Shown: piece after piece, positions 11,001 to 25,950 of the stretch
Layout of the letters: each line of letters opens with the position of its first letter
How positions within the stretch are numbered: position 1 is the first letter of the stretch
Source of the DNA: Notospermus geniculatus
Taxonomy: Eukaryota > Nemertea > Pilidiophora > Heteronemertea > Lineidae
Direction of reading: 5' to 3'
DNA length: 64,000 bases
Assembly: GCA_002633025.1 (NCBI GenBank)
Contig: NMRB01000177.1
Location: forward strand, 31,561 to 95,560
Made by a program: the position numbers and the translations under genes
The notes under the pieces: generated by a model
What the model was told of the DNA's origin: nothing
The model's database searches: none
The model's input: only the letters and a program-made list of their open reading frames with translations

Positions 11001-14000
11001 TCCACTAATTTCATAGTGAGATCTTTCTTTCCAGAGCCTAGAGGTCCAACCAGAATGAGCATGGGATAAGGAGTCTGAACACTTGGCAAAGTGCTGAAAA
11101 TAACAAAGGATGATACATATACTTGGTTCAGTGATTTTTATAAGACGAGAGTCACTTTTCTCTTGATCCTAGTTTATCATGTTGACGTGTTTTCTCAGCT
11201 CATCCTGTGCTTATTCTGAAGAAAGATCTGAACGGGGTGCATGATGGAGCAGCTAATTACAGCTGTCAACACAATGAGCCAGGCTATCACGTTCCTTAAC
11301 TTACCATTCAAGGACAGTGCCTGGCTGAAGGAAGGAGTATACAACATGCATGATATGATCTCTTGAGGCCACAACTTCCATTGGAGGAGCAAACATGTTC
11401 ACAGAAGCCACCTGGAATTGGGTAAGTACATCAGAGCTGATACTTTGTAACAAATTTTGCAACAATTTTGTTCCTTTCTCCATTTAATTTCAATCATGAG
11501 GAGTCATGTTGGCCTACCCAGATGACATTCTTCACTCAGTGTCTAGGTTTTGTAAAAGTAATAACCTTTGAATGAAAACTGTAGAACCAGTACTCCACAA
11601 GTGTCGTGCAGATCTCGAAATGCTAGGTGACCATACAGCATTCAAAACACTGAGGGGCTGAACAAAAAGATCGAAGTACCTTCTCTTCCACATCAATTCG
11701 TCTCCTATCAAGCTCTACAAGCTTCTGAAGCCTGAAGAGGATGGAGAGACGATAGTCCGGTAGCTCTTGTATGGGATTCCTCATTAGGTTTAGGAATCTC
11801 AACATGGGTAGCTTCTTAATGAAGTCTATCTCAGCCAGATCAATCACCTGGAAGAAACAAACACACAGCTGTCATCATCTGGTCCGAGTTGGTTTCCATG
11901 TGTCATTAAGTTTTGTGAAATTAGACTGTGATTAGGAATTCCAACAACCACAGATCAGATTCAGACTCATAGTCTAGCGACCGAGTTACTGACCTCATTA
12001 TCCTCAACATCGATCAGTTCCAGGAAGCCGTGTTCCTGGAGACCTTCAAGGCTACGGATTTTATTCCCCATCAGAACAACATGCTGAAAAAGAAGACAAT
12101 AATTCGTAGTCTTTGATTCGGAAAACAAGCACATTAGCTGCCAATAAGGGGCTGGCAAATGTCATCTCCAGTGGAGCTGAAACACGTAATCAATGCTCAT
12201 TGCTGGTATATGTTGTGATAGAATCATAAACAATCAGTTAAGATCAGTTGTTACCTGAATTTTATGGAGTTTTTCAATATTTTCTATCTTCTTAATTTGG
12301 TTGTAACACTGAAAGCAAATGAATGAGAGACTAGAACACATTGATTCTGGAATACTTGAAATACAGAGCATAAATACTGTGGGAGAATACCCAGAATGCC
12401 CACAGCACAATACACAAATGTGTAATTTGCCCTACAGTTTGATCAGACCTACCATTGAACCCTTCGTTATCAGGCCATCACTGACATTCATGCTTCATTT
12501 CACAGAGACTCACCATATCAAGATAGACTATGGGCAAATCATCAAGGCCTTGGATTCTTTGAATGTGGTTGTGAGAAATGCTCAGTGTTTTCAATCGCTT
12601 ACAATTCTGCAGTCCCTTGATTTCAGTTATTTGATTATCTGTGCAGAGGTTAAGAAGCAATATTCCGATTGGCTTTTGAAGGTCTTACTCCAGGCTGCTT
12701 AGAAATCTGATGGTCTTGTTTCATTCTTCAATAACTGAGCAACTTTATTGATACTGCACTGTGGCAAAGATGACTACAAGATGCAGCCAAATTCTTGTCT
12801 GTCATATCAAAGTTTGCGAACAAAAGGATACGGTCCAGCAGCAGAGTGGAGAGACAATGATGAGCCGAGAGATCAGTCATCTCTGTGATTTGGTTGTAGG
12901 AGAAATCAACAGTTTTGAGGTTTTTAGGAGGGACGAAATCCAACAGAGTTGTAAGCTTGTTATGAGAGGCATCCAACTCCAGAAGATGAGGCATATTACT
13001 GAGGGGACTAAGATCTGGAAGAAAGAAGACACTTTACTACATCACAATATTTGCGGAAAGATTTATATTTGATACTAAGATTTAAAGATGAAATACTCAG
13101 TTGCATGATAAGAGAACCAACTCTAATGCCACAGCAGTAGCATCAACACTGTGAATGTCTCTTTATTTCATTACCTGTGATATCATTGTATGGGAACTCG
13201 ACCTTCTGCAGATGAACATATTCACATAAGATGTCAATGTTTTTCAGTTCAAACCCCTGAAAACGAAAGACAAGGGCGTGAATAATCAAACAATACATGT
13301 TGTGAATAAAGCATTCTCCAGCCCATTTCAAGTCAATGTGAGGAAGCCTTGAAACAAAGCATCATTGTAATCAAATAACAAGTTCAGTCTTTGAATTCTT
13401 CCAGATAAATCACATTTTACTGTGACTACTTACTGGGATCTTCAAGTTCAGATACACCTGCATGTTCCCATCTGCTGATTTACCAAGGTTGGAAAGTCCT
13501 CGCGCAACAGTGCGTTCATCAAGAATGCCATCTGGGGAAAGCTGCAACAATGATAGATCATGAGTTGAATAAAATGACTCATAGGCCTAATTTAGATTAC
13601 AAAAGATAGGCCTAAGCCTAAGCCTGGGGTACCTACTAGGTCTAAATTTGATAGGCCTAGACCATGGCCTAATCGTGACTGAAAAATGTTTTTGCTACCG
13701 TAGCCTAGGCCCCCACCCCAGCATGACAGCAACTGGCCTAGAGCGTAGGCCTATTCTGCGAGTCAGAGTGGGAGGGACAGGGTAACTTGCCTCTNATGCC
13801 TGAAATTTTACTGAAATCGGCCTAAAATAAAATAAATGGAAAATAACGTTAGAAAAGTGACTTCGGTACAACCGCTCGCAGCGCCACGTCGTGACGTTAG
13901 TGTGCCGGTTCCTCATTCATGTCATTAGGCCATTAGACTACTGGTATGAATGAGACATCATCGATCATCATGCATGTCATGACAGATACCACAACATCCT

Positions 14001-14247
14001 CGTCCCCATCTTCATCATCATCAGAATCTGCAGTGTCCGGAATATGGCCCGGTGCCTCGTCCAGCAAATCTTCGTCTACAAGAGCATCATCTTGAATTAC
14101 ATCATCATTTGGTTCATCATCTAAATTTAGGATGTTAGTTTCACCACGGAGATTGTGTAACTCATCATATGGCCCCTCTATTTCTACCCCAGACGACATT
14201 TTTCTCAGAGAATTTGTCTTCGCCGTCGAATTTGCACTGTCCGCCAT
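8092..14247 (-). CDS. LRGUK: LRGUK, leucine-rich repeat and guanylate kinase protein (copy A)
   Basis: Sixteen exons (minus strand): 14247-13990, 13541-13434, 13256-13175, 13014-12832, 12638-12514, 12308-12255, 12083-11994, 11847-11680, 11411-11305, 11093-10974, 10679-10583, 10423-10310, 10059-9858, 9494-9229, 8701-8610, 8485-8092. Phases agree throughout and give 819 residues, close to the roughly 825 of human LRGUK. Order: acidic N-terminus (1-86), leucine-rich repeats (about 123-340), guanylate kinase-like domain (about 400-590) and a Ser/Pro-rich tail. The P-loop region reads GPLGSGKK (408-415), lacking the usual Ser/Thr after Lys. The HTTR segment of the GMP site is kept. The mammalian protein is needed for sperm head shaping and tail growth. 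Start: good ATGG context with an in-frame TAG 21 bases upstream. The donors of exons 1 and 4 (GTATCT, GTATCC) are weak, so those boundaries are less sure. Confidence 0.93.
8921..9051. mobile_element. MITE, PIF/Harbinger-like, only in unit A
   Basis: A 131-bp insertion in LRGUK intron 14 with ends AGGCTCGTTTCCACAG and CTGTGGAAACGGGCCT. It is flanked by TAA on both sides (8918-8920, 9052-9054). Unit B carries the empty site ccctaatacaaac near 20730. The TAA duplication and small size fit PIF/Harbinger. Confidence 0.85.
9598..9770 (+). mobile_element. tRNA-derived SINE in LRGUK intron 13 (copy A)
   Basis: A tRNA-like head with gatggtacagtggcaaaa (A-box region) and the B box GGTTCGATCCCCAG at about 9655. 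The homologous insert is at about 21290-21450 in unit B, so it predates the split of the two units. Confidence 0.6.
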
Positions 14248-14468
14248 GTTTGTTTTCTTGGAGACCTAGCTCCGCAGTAAATAATATTATCAAATTCATT
14301 TGATAAATACAAAAGCCTACAGTATGGTATCAGATACCACTTTCATACCATATACCTACATAATTCAAATAACTTTTTATTAAATATTGTAATTTTTAAC
14401 GACGAATTAGATTTAATCAGAATTTCGTGGTCACGTGATCAGCCTTTTGTGCGGAGCGTTGTGACAAA
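14248..14468. promoter_or_regulatory. Shared divergent promoter, LRGUK / RPS23 (copy A)
   Basis: Only 221 bases separate the LRGUK ATG (minus) and the RPS23 ATG (plus). A palindromic E-box TCACGTGA lies at 14431-14438. CCTTTTGT at 14443-14450 fits the terminal oligopyrimidine start used by ribosomal protein mRNAs, so RPS23 transcription probably begins near 14443. No TATA box is evident. The same elements recur in unit B. Confidence 0.7.
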
Positions 14469-15949
<1,481 letters not shown>

Positions 15950-15972
15950 GATGTAAATTAAAATGTAAAGTA

Positions 15973-15978
15973 AATAAA
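15973..15978 (+). terminator. Poly(A) signal, RPS23 copy A
   Basis: Canonical AATAAA 24 bases after the stop codon. Confidence 0.8.
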
Positions 15979-16019
15979 TTTAAAAGAAGATATCTTTGCT
16001 TTTGTGTGATTTCACTATT

Positions 16020-18260
16020 AATAGATGTTTGCTCAGTCTTTGCTGCAACATGGAGTTGAAGGCACCAGTTACCCAAGACATGCTGATGACATCGGGAACC
16101 ACTCCTCCCAGGATTGGGGATCCTCAACTCCTGAACACATCCAGGAGATGGTGTTCTTTTTGGATAGGAATGGCTACAGCCCCTTGTGCGAAAGCATGGG
16201 AATAGTGAATGAGGAGGTCATCCCTGAAGTCGTTAAAGGACATCCTCCCCCAGCAAGGTTATACCTTGGTCCTCATCTACTTGCTTGTGCGAGTGGATGG
16301 AAAGGGCGGTAACCTGCTGTGAGTGGATGGTTGAAGGATTGTGTTGATTCTGAAGTAGTTTACTGGGTATTGCAATCTGCAAGGACGATGGGCCTAATCT
16401 TCAAGGGAAACCAATGATGATAATACAATAACTTGAGTTGGAACATGGCTGAACTACCCTGACATTGATGAAAGCACTAAAATCACATGACCCCACAGAC
16501 AGGGGCTTGCGAAAACATCACAGATCACAGATGAACGAATTGGGGTGGGCGAAGGTGTACCCCAATCAAGAGAGTCGTGAGCCGACTCCAAGGCAACAAG
16601 GAACGGCAATGGAAGTTGCGATGAGACATCATCTGAACCTAAATGCAAGCTGATGTTGAATACTTTGGCTTAAGACTTGGAATGGAGTCATTGAAGAGCT
16701 CACTATCGCTCGTACAACCCTAGTACACCTACATGTATATCTTCGTAAATACGGGCCATAAAAAGAAGAATCATAAACTCTTGTTGTAGTTACAGCAGAA
16801 TTCTTACAATTCTTATTCAAGGTACATTGTGTATCGCAAATTCATTCCACAAAATATGGAATAGTACAGTCAAACACAATAGGGCAGAGAAGGTAAACCA
16901 GTATAATGGCTAAATATCAATGAATGGCGTAGGTAACCATTCAAAGCAACATGTTCTTGTTACTTTAATAAACTGAGTGACAAATCCAAGAAAGAACAAA
17001 AATGAGGACAAATGTAACTTGGAACAACTGGCACAATGTTCTTATAGAAAACCGGATGTTTAGTACTAACTGCTGGCCAATAGATGGATCATCATACTGT
17101 ACTTACAACTGACAACCATTCAGGTTGCCATTACTGACACATCAATTTTCTGCATCAAATTCAACGAAAATAGCATACCGGTGTGTAGTATCAGCTCCAA
17201 ACATAAATATCAGTTGAATAATATTTAATACCATTAATTTTCTCATGTTTTTATGTTTATTGCACAGGATAAATATTAATGAAATGGTCCATGGACCATG
17301 TGCTCACCGGGTTGGACATAACAGTCTAATGACAGAGGGATGAGCAATCTGGGTAAAGTCATTCCCAAGTAGGTGCACTTTGGGTCACGTCGTTCCTGAC
17401 TTACAGCACTTTGACGATTTTCGGTTTACGCCATCTGGCGGCCATATTGGATGTCCGATTGGGCCAGAACTTCACATNGCTACATTGGAATCGAAAATAG
17501 CTTCCAAAAAAAGAAACGTTTCCAAAGTCGGAAACGCTTCCAATTTTGGAACTTTCCCGAACTGATATAAAATGGCCCCTGGTTGGACAACAGGCATCAG
17601 CCTTGACATTAAAATTGAATAATAAAGAATATTTACACCATATTACAACAAAAGAGAAATGCAAGACTTTAACACAAGAATCGCTTCCCCATTTGAGAGG
17701 AAACCGAAGGTATATTTCATTTCTATTATCTTACAAAAAGAACCACACCCTTTTCAGCTATTTTCTACACTAAGACGCTGCTTCCAGAGGGAGATTTCTC
17801 TTGAGTTAGCTCTCAATGGGCAGTTCACCAATGTTGGTTCCCTTATGACTTTCAGTGAGACCAATAACAAGAACTGCCCATAGTTTTCTATGGTTGAGTT
17901 GCCCATAGAGAGCCAACCTAAACGAGAGAACTCCCCGTGGAATATAGCACCTTCAATTCCAACGGATGCAAGATATAAAGTGATCTGGAACAAAATATTG
18001 AAACAAACTGTAGTCCTTCACCGAGTGAAGAGGCGAAGAGGGATAGACAGGAACGGGACACCAAAGCTTCTTCACATTGAGGTTATCGCCACTTCTCAGC
18101 GGAAAGAAGTCGCTGCGACTGTATCAGGCCTTTTCATTGTCTTCAGGACGTCATCTCCGTGGCAATACGAGGTGCGAGCATGAAGCCACAACGTCACGGT
18201 AGTGTGACGTTGACGTTCCGTACAACGTCACAGTGGAAAAGTTGATACGGTCGCAGCGCC
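16020..18260. other. RPS23 downstream region, unit A, no gene seen
   Basis: Closely matches 27350-29090 in unit B but with frame-breaking indels, so the open frames here are not conserved as protein. A SINE-like tail (ttaatgaaatggtccatgg) lies near 17278. The stretch about 17165-17640, with an n at 17478, is missing in unit B at its n at 28428. Confidence 0.5.
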
Positions 18261-18417
18261 ATCCAATGATAGAAAAAGAATGGCTATAACCCCATTCTGA
18301 GCAGAATTGGAGGTGGTTATATCAACAAGAGATTAAATGCAGATAATGAAGGTATATGAAATACACAACAAACATTATGCACCAATGATCAAACCAACTC
18401 GTACTCTGAATGAAATT

Positions 18418-18486
18418 ATGCTGCATTCACACCTATTGCGCGTCGAAATCGGTTTCCGTAAATCGAAATACGGAAATTGATTTGGT
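18418..18486. mobile_element. Left end of a transposon cut by the A/B junction
   Basis: gctgcattcacacctattgc and the following bases match the left end of the fuller element at 29208-29527 and stop at the unit junction. The join therefore falls inside a transposon. Confidence 0.6.
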
Positions 18487-18968
18487 ACTACTATGCGATC
18501 GTATAGAACGGGCCATGCATTGCCATGTGTCATGGCGGGAATATTAATCACTACTCGTCTCTGGTGCCATGGCAACGGGGTCATCTGATGTAAACCAATT
18601 TCTAATGGCGGGAACTTTGAATGATGGCTTGCTTTTGGCTGATGCTCAGTGTCTCCAACCAAGAGATCATGAACCAGACGACAGTTCTTCAGGATGAAAT
18701 TCTACAGAGGACTTCAGGCCACATCAAGTGTCATGTGGCAGAAAGGAGCATTTCCATGCTTATTACACTCAACTCGGTAACCTACTATGCCTAATAGCCT
18801 AGGGACTGAAATTTGAAGAGCTGGGTCCTTGCTGAAATATGGCAGGCTAAAACTTGTCTGATCTGAGGGGTGTAGGCCCTATATATTTATGATGGAGATG
18901 AGATTGGAGGATATAACTCCAGTGCCAGTTCCTCCTGCAGGCTCCTTCACAAGTTTGCCCAATTGACT

Positions 18969-19178
18969 TAAAGGAGCATGGTATTGCCACTTTTTCTCGA
19001 CAGCCGGCGCCACTGTGCCACTCTCCAACCCAGGGACCAACGACGTATTGGCGAGTTGACCCGATTTCCTCCGTACATTTTGTAATCCATTTTTGCAGTT
19101 CATGTTACTGCCACTAGGTGGCTCCCTCTAGGTCGGCAGTCAAATAACGCATTTGAGATCCAATACCATGCTCCTTTA
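18969..19178. mobile_element. MITE, taaaggag family, type 1 (unit B)
   Basis: Ends TAAAGGAGCATGGTATTG and CAATACCATGCTCCTTTA are nearly perfect inverted repeats. Counterpart of 6951-7157. Confidence 0.8.
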
Positions 19179-19866
19179 AAGCTATGACTATTTGGCACTC
19201 AACTCTCAATTCAATATGTATTTAAGAGTCAAAGCCCCAAATTTTTTTAATGGTGATAATACATGTAATGAAGTATTTTATTGATTAGATAACAAAAATG
19301 TAAATAAGCAACAGATCTATGTACAGTATAAACAAATGGACAAATCTATCACATCATGTATTTGGAATTCTTTGTAAAGCAACCCCTTGTTGCATAATAC
19401 TGGGCTTGATAAAGCAACAGTCTAGATATGTAGGCCTAGGTCTACTTTACCTTTCAGTGACAAAATGGACGGATATGCTTTCCAGGAGTACCTCTCTACA
19501 AAAGACCCCTTTGGATCGACAAATGTCGCACTAGTGAGAATGGCCTGATCACAGAGGTTGTAAATGAATAGAAATGACTAATTTTGGACGGATAGTGGGT
19601 GTCCTTAGAGGGTAAACCGACAGTTTCCTTAGAGATACACTTTGCTAAGTTTGGATGTGCATCTTTTTGGCCTCTGTAGAGACACCACTAAGTCAACATA
19701 GCAGTATTTTCAAAGGAGGGAATTCAGTGAATATCAATTCAGTGCCCTTGGTAACTGTCTAATTTAAACAAACCCCCTCCAAATTTTCACTGAATAAGAG
19801 AGGCATAACTTTCTTTGCACGGGAACCCCGACAAAATAATCCACCAGACTGTTTCAGCTGAATCAA

Positions 19867-22800
19867 TTATGCCATTTGTGGGGATATTGGTGGTAAAACT
19901 CGATGTCTATCAGACCCAGGTCTGTTTACCGACCCTGGTCGAGACAATGGTCTCTCTTCCTCAACAGCCTGCACTCCACTTCCCGACCTCATCATATCTA
20001 TTGGATCAACTCTCTCTGTTGGCAAAGTCAAATCCTCTGGCATGTCCTGTTTGGCTGGTGAATGTGCATCAGGCGTTTGGTGTGCTGATGAAAGCTGTGA
20101 GAGGCTCGTGCTTGCTCGAGAATTCTCTTTACTCGAGTCTGGTGATGCGGGGAATTGTTCTTTCAGTCCCTCTGGAGGCGGTGGCTGTGCACTTTTCCCG
20201 TTGTTGTTTTTATGTGTAGGTGATATCCTTGTTACTAGAGGGTCTGGAGCAGTTTGGACCCTGTAAAACCAAGAATGGCATCAGTATACCTTATAAAAGC
20301 AAACTCCAAATGGGTGCAGGATTCACTGAATACCGTTTTTGAAAACTGTCAAAATTTGTATCTCAAATTGCCAATTGATGCACCAGCTAGCAGATTATTG
20401 ATGTTGTTTACTTCATTTCCTTACCTGGATGATGCTTGTGGGTACAGAGCAGGAGAGATGTAGCCAGCAACTGCTTCCTTTGCTGCACTATGCCTTCGTT
20501 TGATCGAAGCCTCCTCCTGGAATTGAATTCAAACCGCATGTTACATTGGAAGGAAAAATCAACTGAACGGACTCTTAATAACTGACGGCATTGCATTTTT
20601 CTGCCCAATAGTTAATGCCAAGTATCAGCACCCTTCTGCTCATGGTTTATTCCCACTTTGCCCTTTCCCAATTCGCCTCCTAATACAAACTCTATATCTA
20701 ACCCTAACACAAACTCTATACAACCCTAACCCTAATACAAACTCTATAGCTGCAAATTCTATAGCTATCCTAACCCTAATACAAACTCTATAGCAGACCC
20801 TAACCCTAACTGTTGGAGAACGAATTGGGAAAGAGCAAAATGGGAAGACGTCACCAGTGCCCTATGTTCATCGATGCCAGGATTCCAACCGAAATGTTTC
20901 TGTTGATACCTACCAAGACCCCTAATCCCAGAACCTGAGGTGACATCTGTGGATTCTTTATGGTACCAGGAATCTCCTGTGTAATGCTCTCCGGTGCACT
21001 TGTGCGGGACCACGCTATTGATCCAGGAGTTTGTTGTTTGCCAGCTGATGTTACAACAATCGGTTCAGATCCGTCATCATTTTTGTCTCCCGGATCTGCA
21101 TGTTCTGGAGTGGGGAGGTTGATACCAAGGTAGTCCATCACAAGCCGGCGAAGTCTCTTATAAGCTTCTGTAATCTCATCTGAAAGGGAAATTGCCAGAT
21201 TCAAGAAAGACCAATTACATTTGACTGACAGGAACTATCTTTTCAATGGACACGATCAAAACTTACCACCGATTCAGAGGAGTTTTGGATTGTTGCGATG
21301 GTACAGTGGCAAAATCAGCGGCCACCACCAATGAGGTCACAGGTTTGACCCCTGGTAGTGCCAGTGGCATTATGCGGTAAGAGGCCGATCTCTCTTCAAC
21401 ATCGTAAGTTGTCTCTGGGGGCTCCCCCGCATTCCAAAATTTTGCCCAGTCTTGTTTGATGAGTAGCTATAATAACCTAACCTGCCATCTCCACTCCTAA
21501 TTTGTATATTAATCAAACTTTTTTCTCATACTTACCACTATTGATATACATATCAAAGAACCCAGGATGCTCTTGATTGTATTCAGCATAGACATCTGCT
21601 CTCTTCAGAGTCGCCTCGATCTGAAGTTCTGAGTAGAGGCCTCTCTCACGCAGTCGTCTCTCGTGGGCCTCTTTTGTTATGGGCATGATGTAGACATAAC
21701 GTGGCTCGAAATAGGTGTTTTTCAGCGTCAGGACTCCCTGGAAAAGATATACCAGTAGATTATAGTATAATCAGTAGGTGAACAAATTGACTCGATTAGA
21801 AAGAAGAACTCAAAGTCAGGTACCAAGTTGTCAATTTGAAACATACGTAGAGAATCACGAAAACTGATCACTGTCATTACAAAGTAGACAGCACTAAAGA
21901 CAGTTGGCCTTGGAATCTCAAAGTACCAATGATATGGTTTCAGTTCTCAGTTGGATTGGTATCTCATAAGTCCTGTTCAAGGTTTGATTAGATTTCTTAC
22001 CTCTAATTCCATATGCACCACACAGGCCAGTCCTTCTTTCGCAATATTCTCTACAGAATCTAGGGTGAGGCCGTACCAGTAGCCAGCATATTGATAGGTG
22101 TAGAGAAAACGACCCTGAAAAAGTAATCATCACGATGAAGTGCAAGAAGCAGTGGAGCCTAATATGTGTTGAGAATGTGCTGCTGTCACTAAAGAACTGA
22201 CTTCATCAAATACCAGAGTTCCATGACACTGATGTTATAAATAAAATCAACTGATGACAGTCATAGGACTTACATATTTGATCTCTTCTTCAAACTCTTC
22301 TATGGTCACAAAATGGAAGTCTCTGCCTGGTGATTCATCAGGGTGGGGCTTACGGGTCGTATGAGTGATACTGAAAAGGAGGAAAGACGGCAAATTTCAC
22401 CCTTGTTTTGAAGCAACAAATAAGTGAAGGAAACTCATTAGATATTCTCAACTGGCAAATTGGTTTGATCAGCAAACCCCCTGTTGAGAATCCAGAAACT
22501 ATACTGACAGCCAGCCACCCAGGAGACAAGAGCTACAGAGAAAACACCTTTTCCATGGGACCTTTTTCCCCTTCTAGTCCAAGCTGGCCTAGCTGCCAAT
22601 TGTTTCTTGATCAACTGCCACATGAAATGAATCCCAAAACCGAAACTGGGAGGGTACGTACCCATAACCAAAGAAATCTGGGAACTCGTCTACTAATTTC
22701 ATGGTGAGATCTTTCTTTCCAGAGCCTAGAGGTCCAACCAGAATGAGCATGGGATAAGGAGTCTGAACACTTGGCAAAGTGCTGAAAATAACAAAGGATG

Positions 22801-25800
22801 ATACATATACTTGGTTCAGTGATTTTTATAAGACGAGAGTCACTTTTCTCTTGATTCTAGTTTATCATGTTGACCTGTTTTCTCAACTCATCATGTGCTT
22901 ATTCGAAAGAAAGATGCTGAACATGGTTTAAGGTGGACCAGCTAATTACAGCTATCAACACATTGCACCAGGCTATCACATTCCTTAACTTACCATTCAA
23001 GGACAGTGCCTGGCTGAAGGAAGGAGTACACAACATGCATGATATGATCTCTTGAGGCCACAACTTCCATTGGAGGAGCAAACATGTTCACAGAAGCCAC
23101 CTAAAATAATAGGGTAAGTACATCAGAGCTGATACTTTGTAACAAATTTTGCAACAATTTTGTTCCTTTCTCCATTTCATTTCAATCATGAGGAGTCATG
23201 TTGGTCTACCCAGATGACATTCTTCACTCATTGTTAAGGTTTTGTAAAAGTAATAACCTTTGAATGAACACTGTAGTAAGTACCAGTACTCCACAAGTGT
23301 CGTGCAGATCTCAAAATGCTAGGTAACCATAGAGCATTCAAAACACTGAGGCACAGAACAAAAATGTCAAAGTACCTTCTCTTCCACATCAACTCGTCTC
23401 CTATCAAGCTCCACGAGCTTCTGAAGCCGGAACAGGATGGAGAGGCGGTAGTCCGGTAGTTCTTGTATGGGATTCCTCATCAGGTTTAGGAATCTCAACA
23501 TGGGCAGCTTCTTGATGAAGTCTATCTCAGCCAGATCAATCACCTGCAAGAAACAAAGTACCGGTACACAGCTATCATCATCCTGTCCTCGTTGGTTTTC
23601 ATGTGTTGTCTGTTTTGTGAAATTAGGCTGTGATTTGCTATTCCAACAACCACAGATCAGATTCAGACTCAGAGTCATATAGCGACTGAGTTACTGACCT
23701 CATTATCCTCAACATCAATCAGTTCCAGGAAGCCGTGTTCCTGGAGACCTTCAAGGCTACGAATTTTATTCCCCATCAGAACAATATGCTGAAAAAGAAG
23801 ACAATAATTCGTAGTCTTTGATTCGGAAAACAAGCACATTAGCTGCCAATAAGGGCCAGGCAAACGTCATCTCCAGTGGAGCTGAAACAAGTAATCAATG
23901 CTCTTTGCTGGTATACGTTGTGATAGAATCATAAACAATTGTTACCTGAATTTTATGGAGTTTTTCAATATTTTCTATCTTCTTAATTTGGTTGTAACAC
24001 TGAAAGCAAATGAATGAGAGACTAGAACACATTGATTCTGGAATACTTGAAATACAGAGCATAAATACTGTGGGAGAATACCCAGAATACCCACAGCACA
24101 ATACACAAATGTGTAATTTGCCCTACAGTTTGATCAGACCTACCATTGAACCCTTCGTTATCAGGCCATCACTGACATTCATGCTTCATTTCACAGAGAC
24201 TCACCATATCAAGATAGACTATGGGCAAATCATCAAGGCCTTGGATTCTTTGAATGTGGTTGTGAGAAATGCTCAGTGTTTTCAATCGCTTACAATTCTG
24301 CAGTCCCTTGATTTCAGTTATTTGATTATCTGTGCAGAGGTTAAGAAGCAATATTCCGATTGGCTTTTGAAGGTCTTACTCCAGGCTGCTTAGAAATCTG
24401 ATGGTCTTGTTTCATTCTTCAATAACTGAGCAACTTTATTGACATTGCACTGTGGCAAAGATGACTACAAGATGCAGCCAAATTCTTGTCTGTCATATCA
24501 AAGTTTGTGAACAAAAGGATACGGTCCAGCAGCAGAGTGGAGAGACAATGATGAGCCGAGAGATCAGTCATCTCTGTGATTTGGTTGTAGGAGAAATCAA
24601 CAGTTTTGAGGTTTTTTGGAGGGACGAAATCCAACAGAGTTGTAAGCTTGTTATGAGAGGCATCCAACTCCAGAAGATGAGGCATATTACTGAGGGGACT
24701 AAGATCTGGAAGGAAGAAGATACTTTACAGTAAATTACTACATCACAATATTTGCTGAAAGATTACATTTGATACTAAGATTTAAAGATGAAATACTCAG
24801 ATGCATGCCGATAAGAGAACCAACTCTAATGCCGCAGCAGTAGCATCAACACTGTGAATTTTTGTCTCTTTATTTCATATTACCTGTGATATCATTGTAT
24901 GGGAACTCGACCTTCTGCAGATGAACATATTCACATAAGATGTCAATGTTTTTCAGTTCAAACCCCTGAAAAAGAAAGATAAGGGCATGAATAATCAAAC
25001 AATACATGCTGTGAATAAAGCATTCTCTGCCCATTTCAAATCAATGCGAGGAAATCTTGAAAGAAACAAAGCATCATTGTAATCAAATAAGAAGTTCAGT
25101 CTTTGAATTCTTCCAGATAAATCACATAATTTTAGTGTGACCACTTACTGGAATCTTCAAGTTCAGATACACCTGCATGTTTCCATCTGCTGATTTACCA
25201 AGGTTGGAAAGTCCTCGCGCAACAGTGCGTTCATCAAGAATGCCATCTGGGGAAAGCTGCAACAATGATAGATCATGAGTTGAATAAAATGATGTCATAG
25301 CATAGGCCTGACAACTGAGAGAGCTGGAATGAGTAGGCAGACGAGAGTGGAGATCAATTAGGCCTATCATGCTATCACAATGGGGAACCCGCCCTGCAGT
25401 TTATCCCGACAGGTCGGCGTTGCGAGCGGTTGTACCGAAACAATGTCATTGACGTCAGGACGACCAACAACAGTTAGTAGGCCTAATGGTTTATTTTCAC
25501 GCCAGAAATCGGCCTACTCGCTAAAATATATTGGAAAATAACGTTATCATTAGAAAAAAAGAGACTTCGGAACAACCGCTCGCAGCGCCACGTCGTGACG
25601 TTAGTGTGCGGGTTCCTCATTCATGTCATTAGGCCATTAGTAGACTGTATGAATGTGACATCATCATCATCATGACAATGCATGACAAGTACCACAACAT
25701 CCTCGTCCCCATCTTCATCATCATCAGAATCTGCAGTGTCTGGAATATGGCCCGGTGCCTCGTCCAGCAAATCTTCGTCTACAAGAGCATCATCTTGAAT

Positions 25801-25950
25801 TACATCATCATTTGGTTCATCATCTAAATTTAGGATGTTAGTTTCACCACGGAGATTGTGTAACTCATCATATGGTCCCTCTATTTCTACCCCAGACGAC
25901 ATTTTTCTCAGAGAATTTGTCTTCGCCGTCGAATTTGCACTGTCCGCCAT
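19867..25950 (-). CDS. LRGUK: LRGUK, leucine-rich repeat and guanylate kinase protein (copy B)
   Basis: Sixteen exons matching copy A base for base in length: 25950-25693, 25256-25149, 24965-24884, 24705-24523, 24329-24205, 23999-23946, 23788-23699, 23543-23376, 23100-22994, 22781-22662, 22370-22274, 22114-22001, 21737-21536, 21179-20914, 20516-20425, 20260-19867. It encodes 819 residues with no stop or frameshift. I noted about six amino acid differences from copy A, mostly conservative (for example HVVL/HIVL, RRRID/RRRVD, LVEEF/LVDEF) or in the tail. The exon 9 acceptor differs in sequence (ctattattttag here, cccaattccag in A) but both work by rule. It is head to head with RPS23 copy B. If this is a haplotype of A, the species has one LRGUK gene here, not two. 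Confidence 0.93.
21285..21450 (+). mobile_element. tRNA-derived SINE in LRGUK intron 13 (copy B)
   Basis: Same insertion as 9598-9770, with gatggtacagtggcaaaa and a decayed B box GGTTTGACCCCTGG. Confidence 0.55.

Noticed and set aside
12319-12702. 127-codon plus-strand frame, repeated at 24010-24393
   Set aside because: Antisense to LRGUK exon 5 and its introns; conserved only because the two units are nearly identical.
13990-14247. Acidic 86-residue frame as a separate small gene
   Set aside because: Phase, donor and position make it exon 1 of LRGUK.
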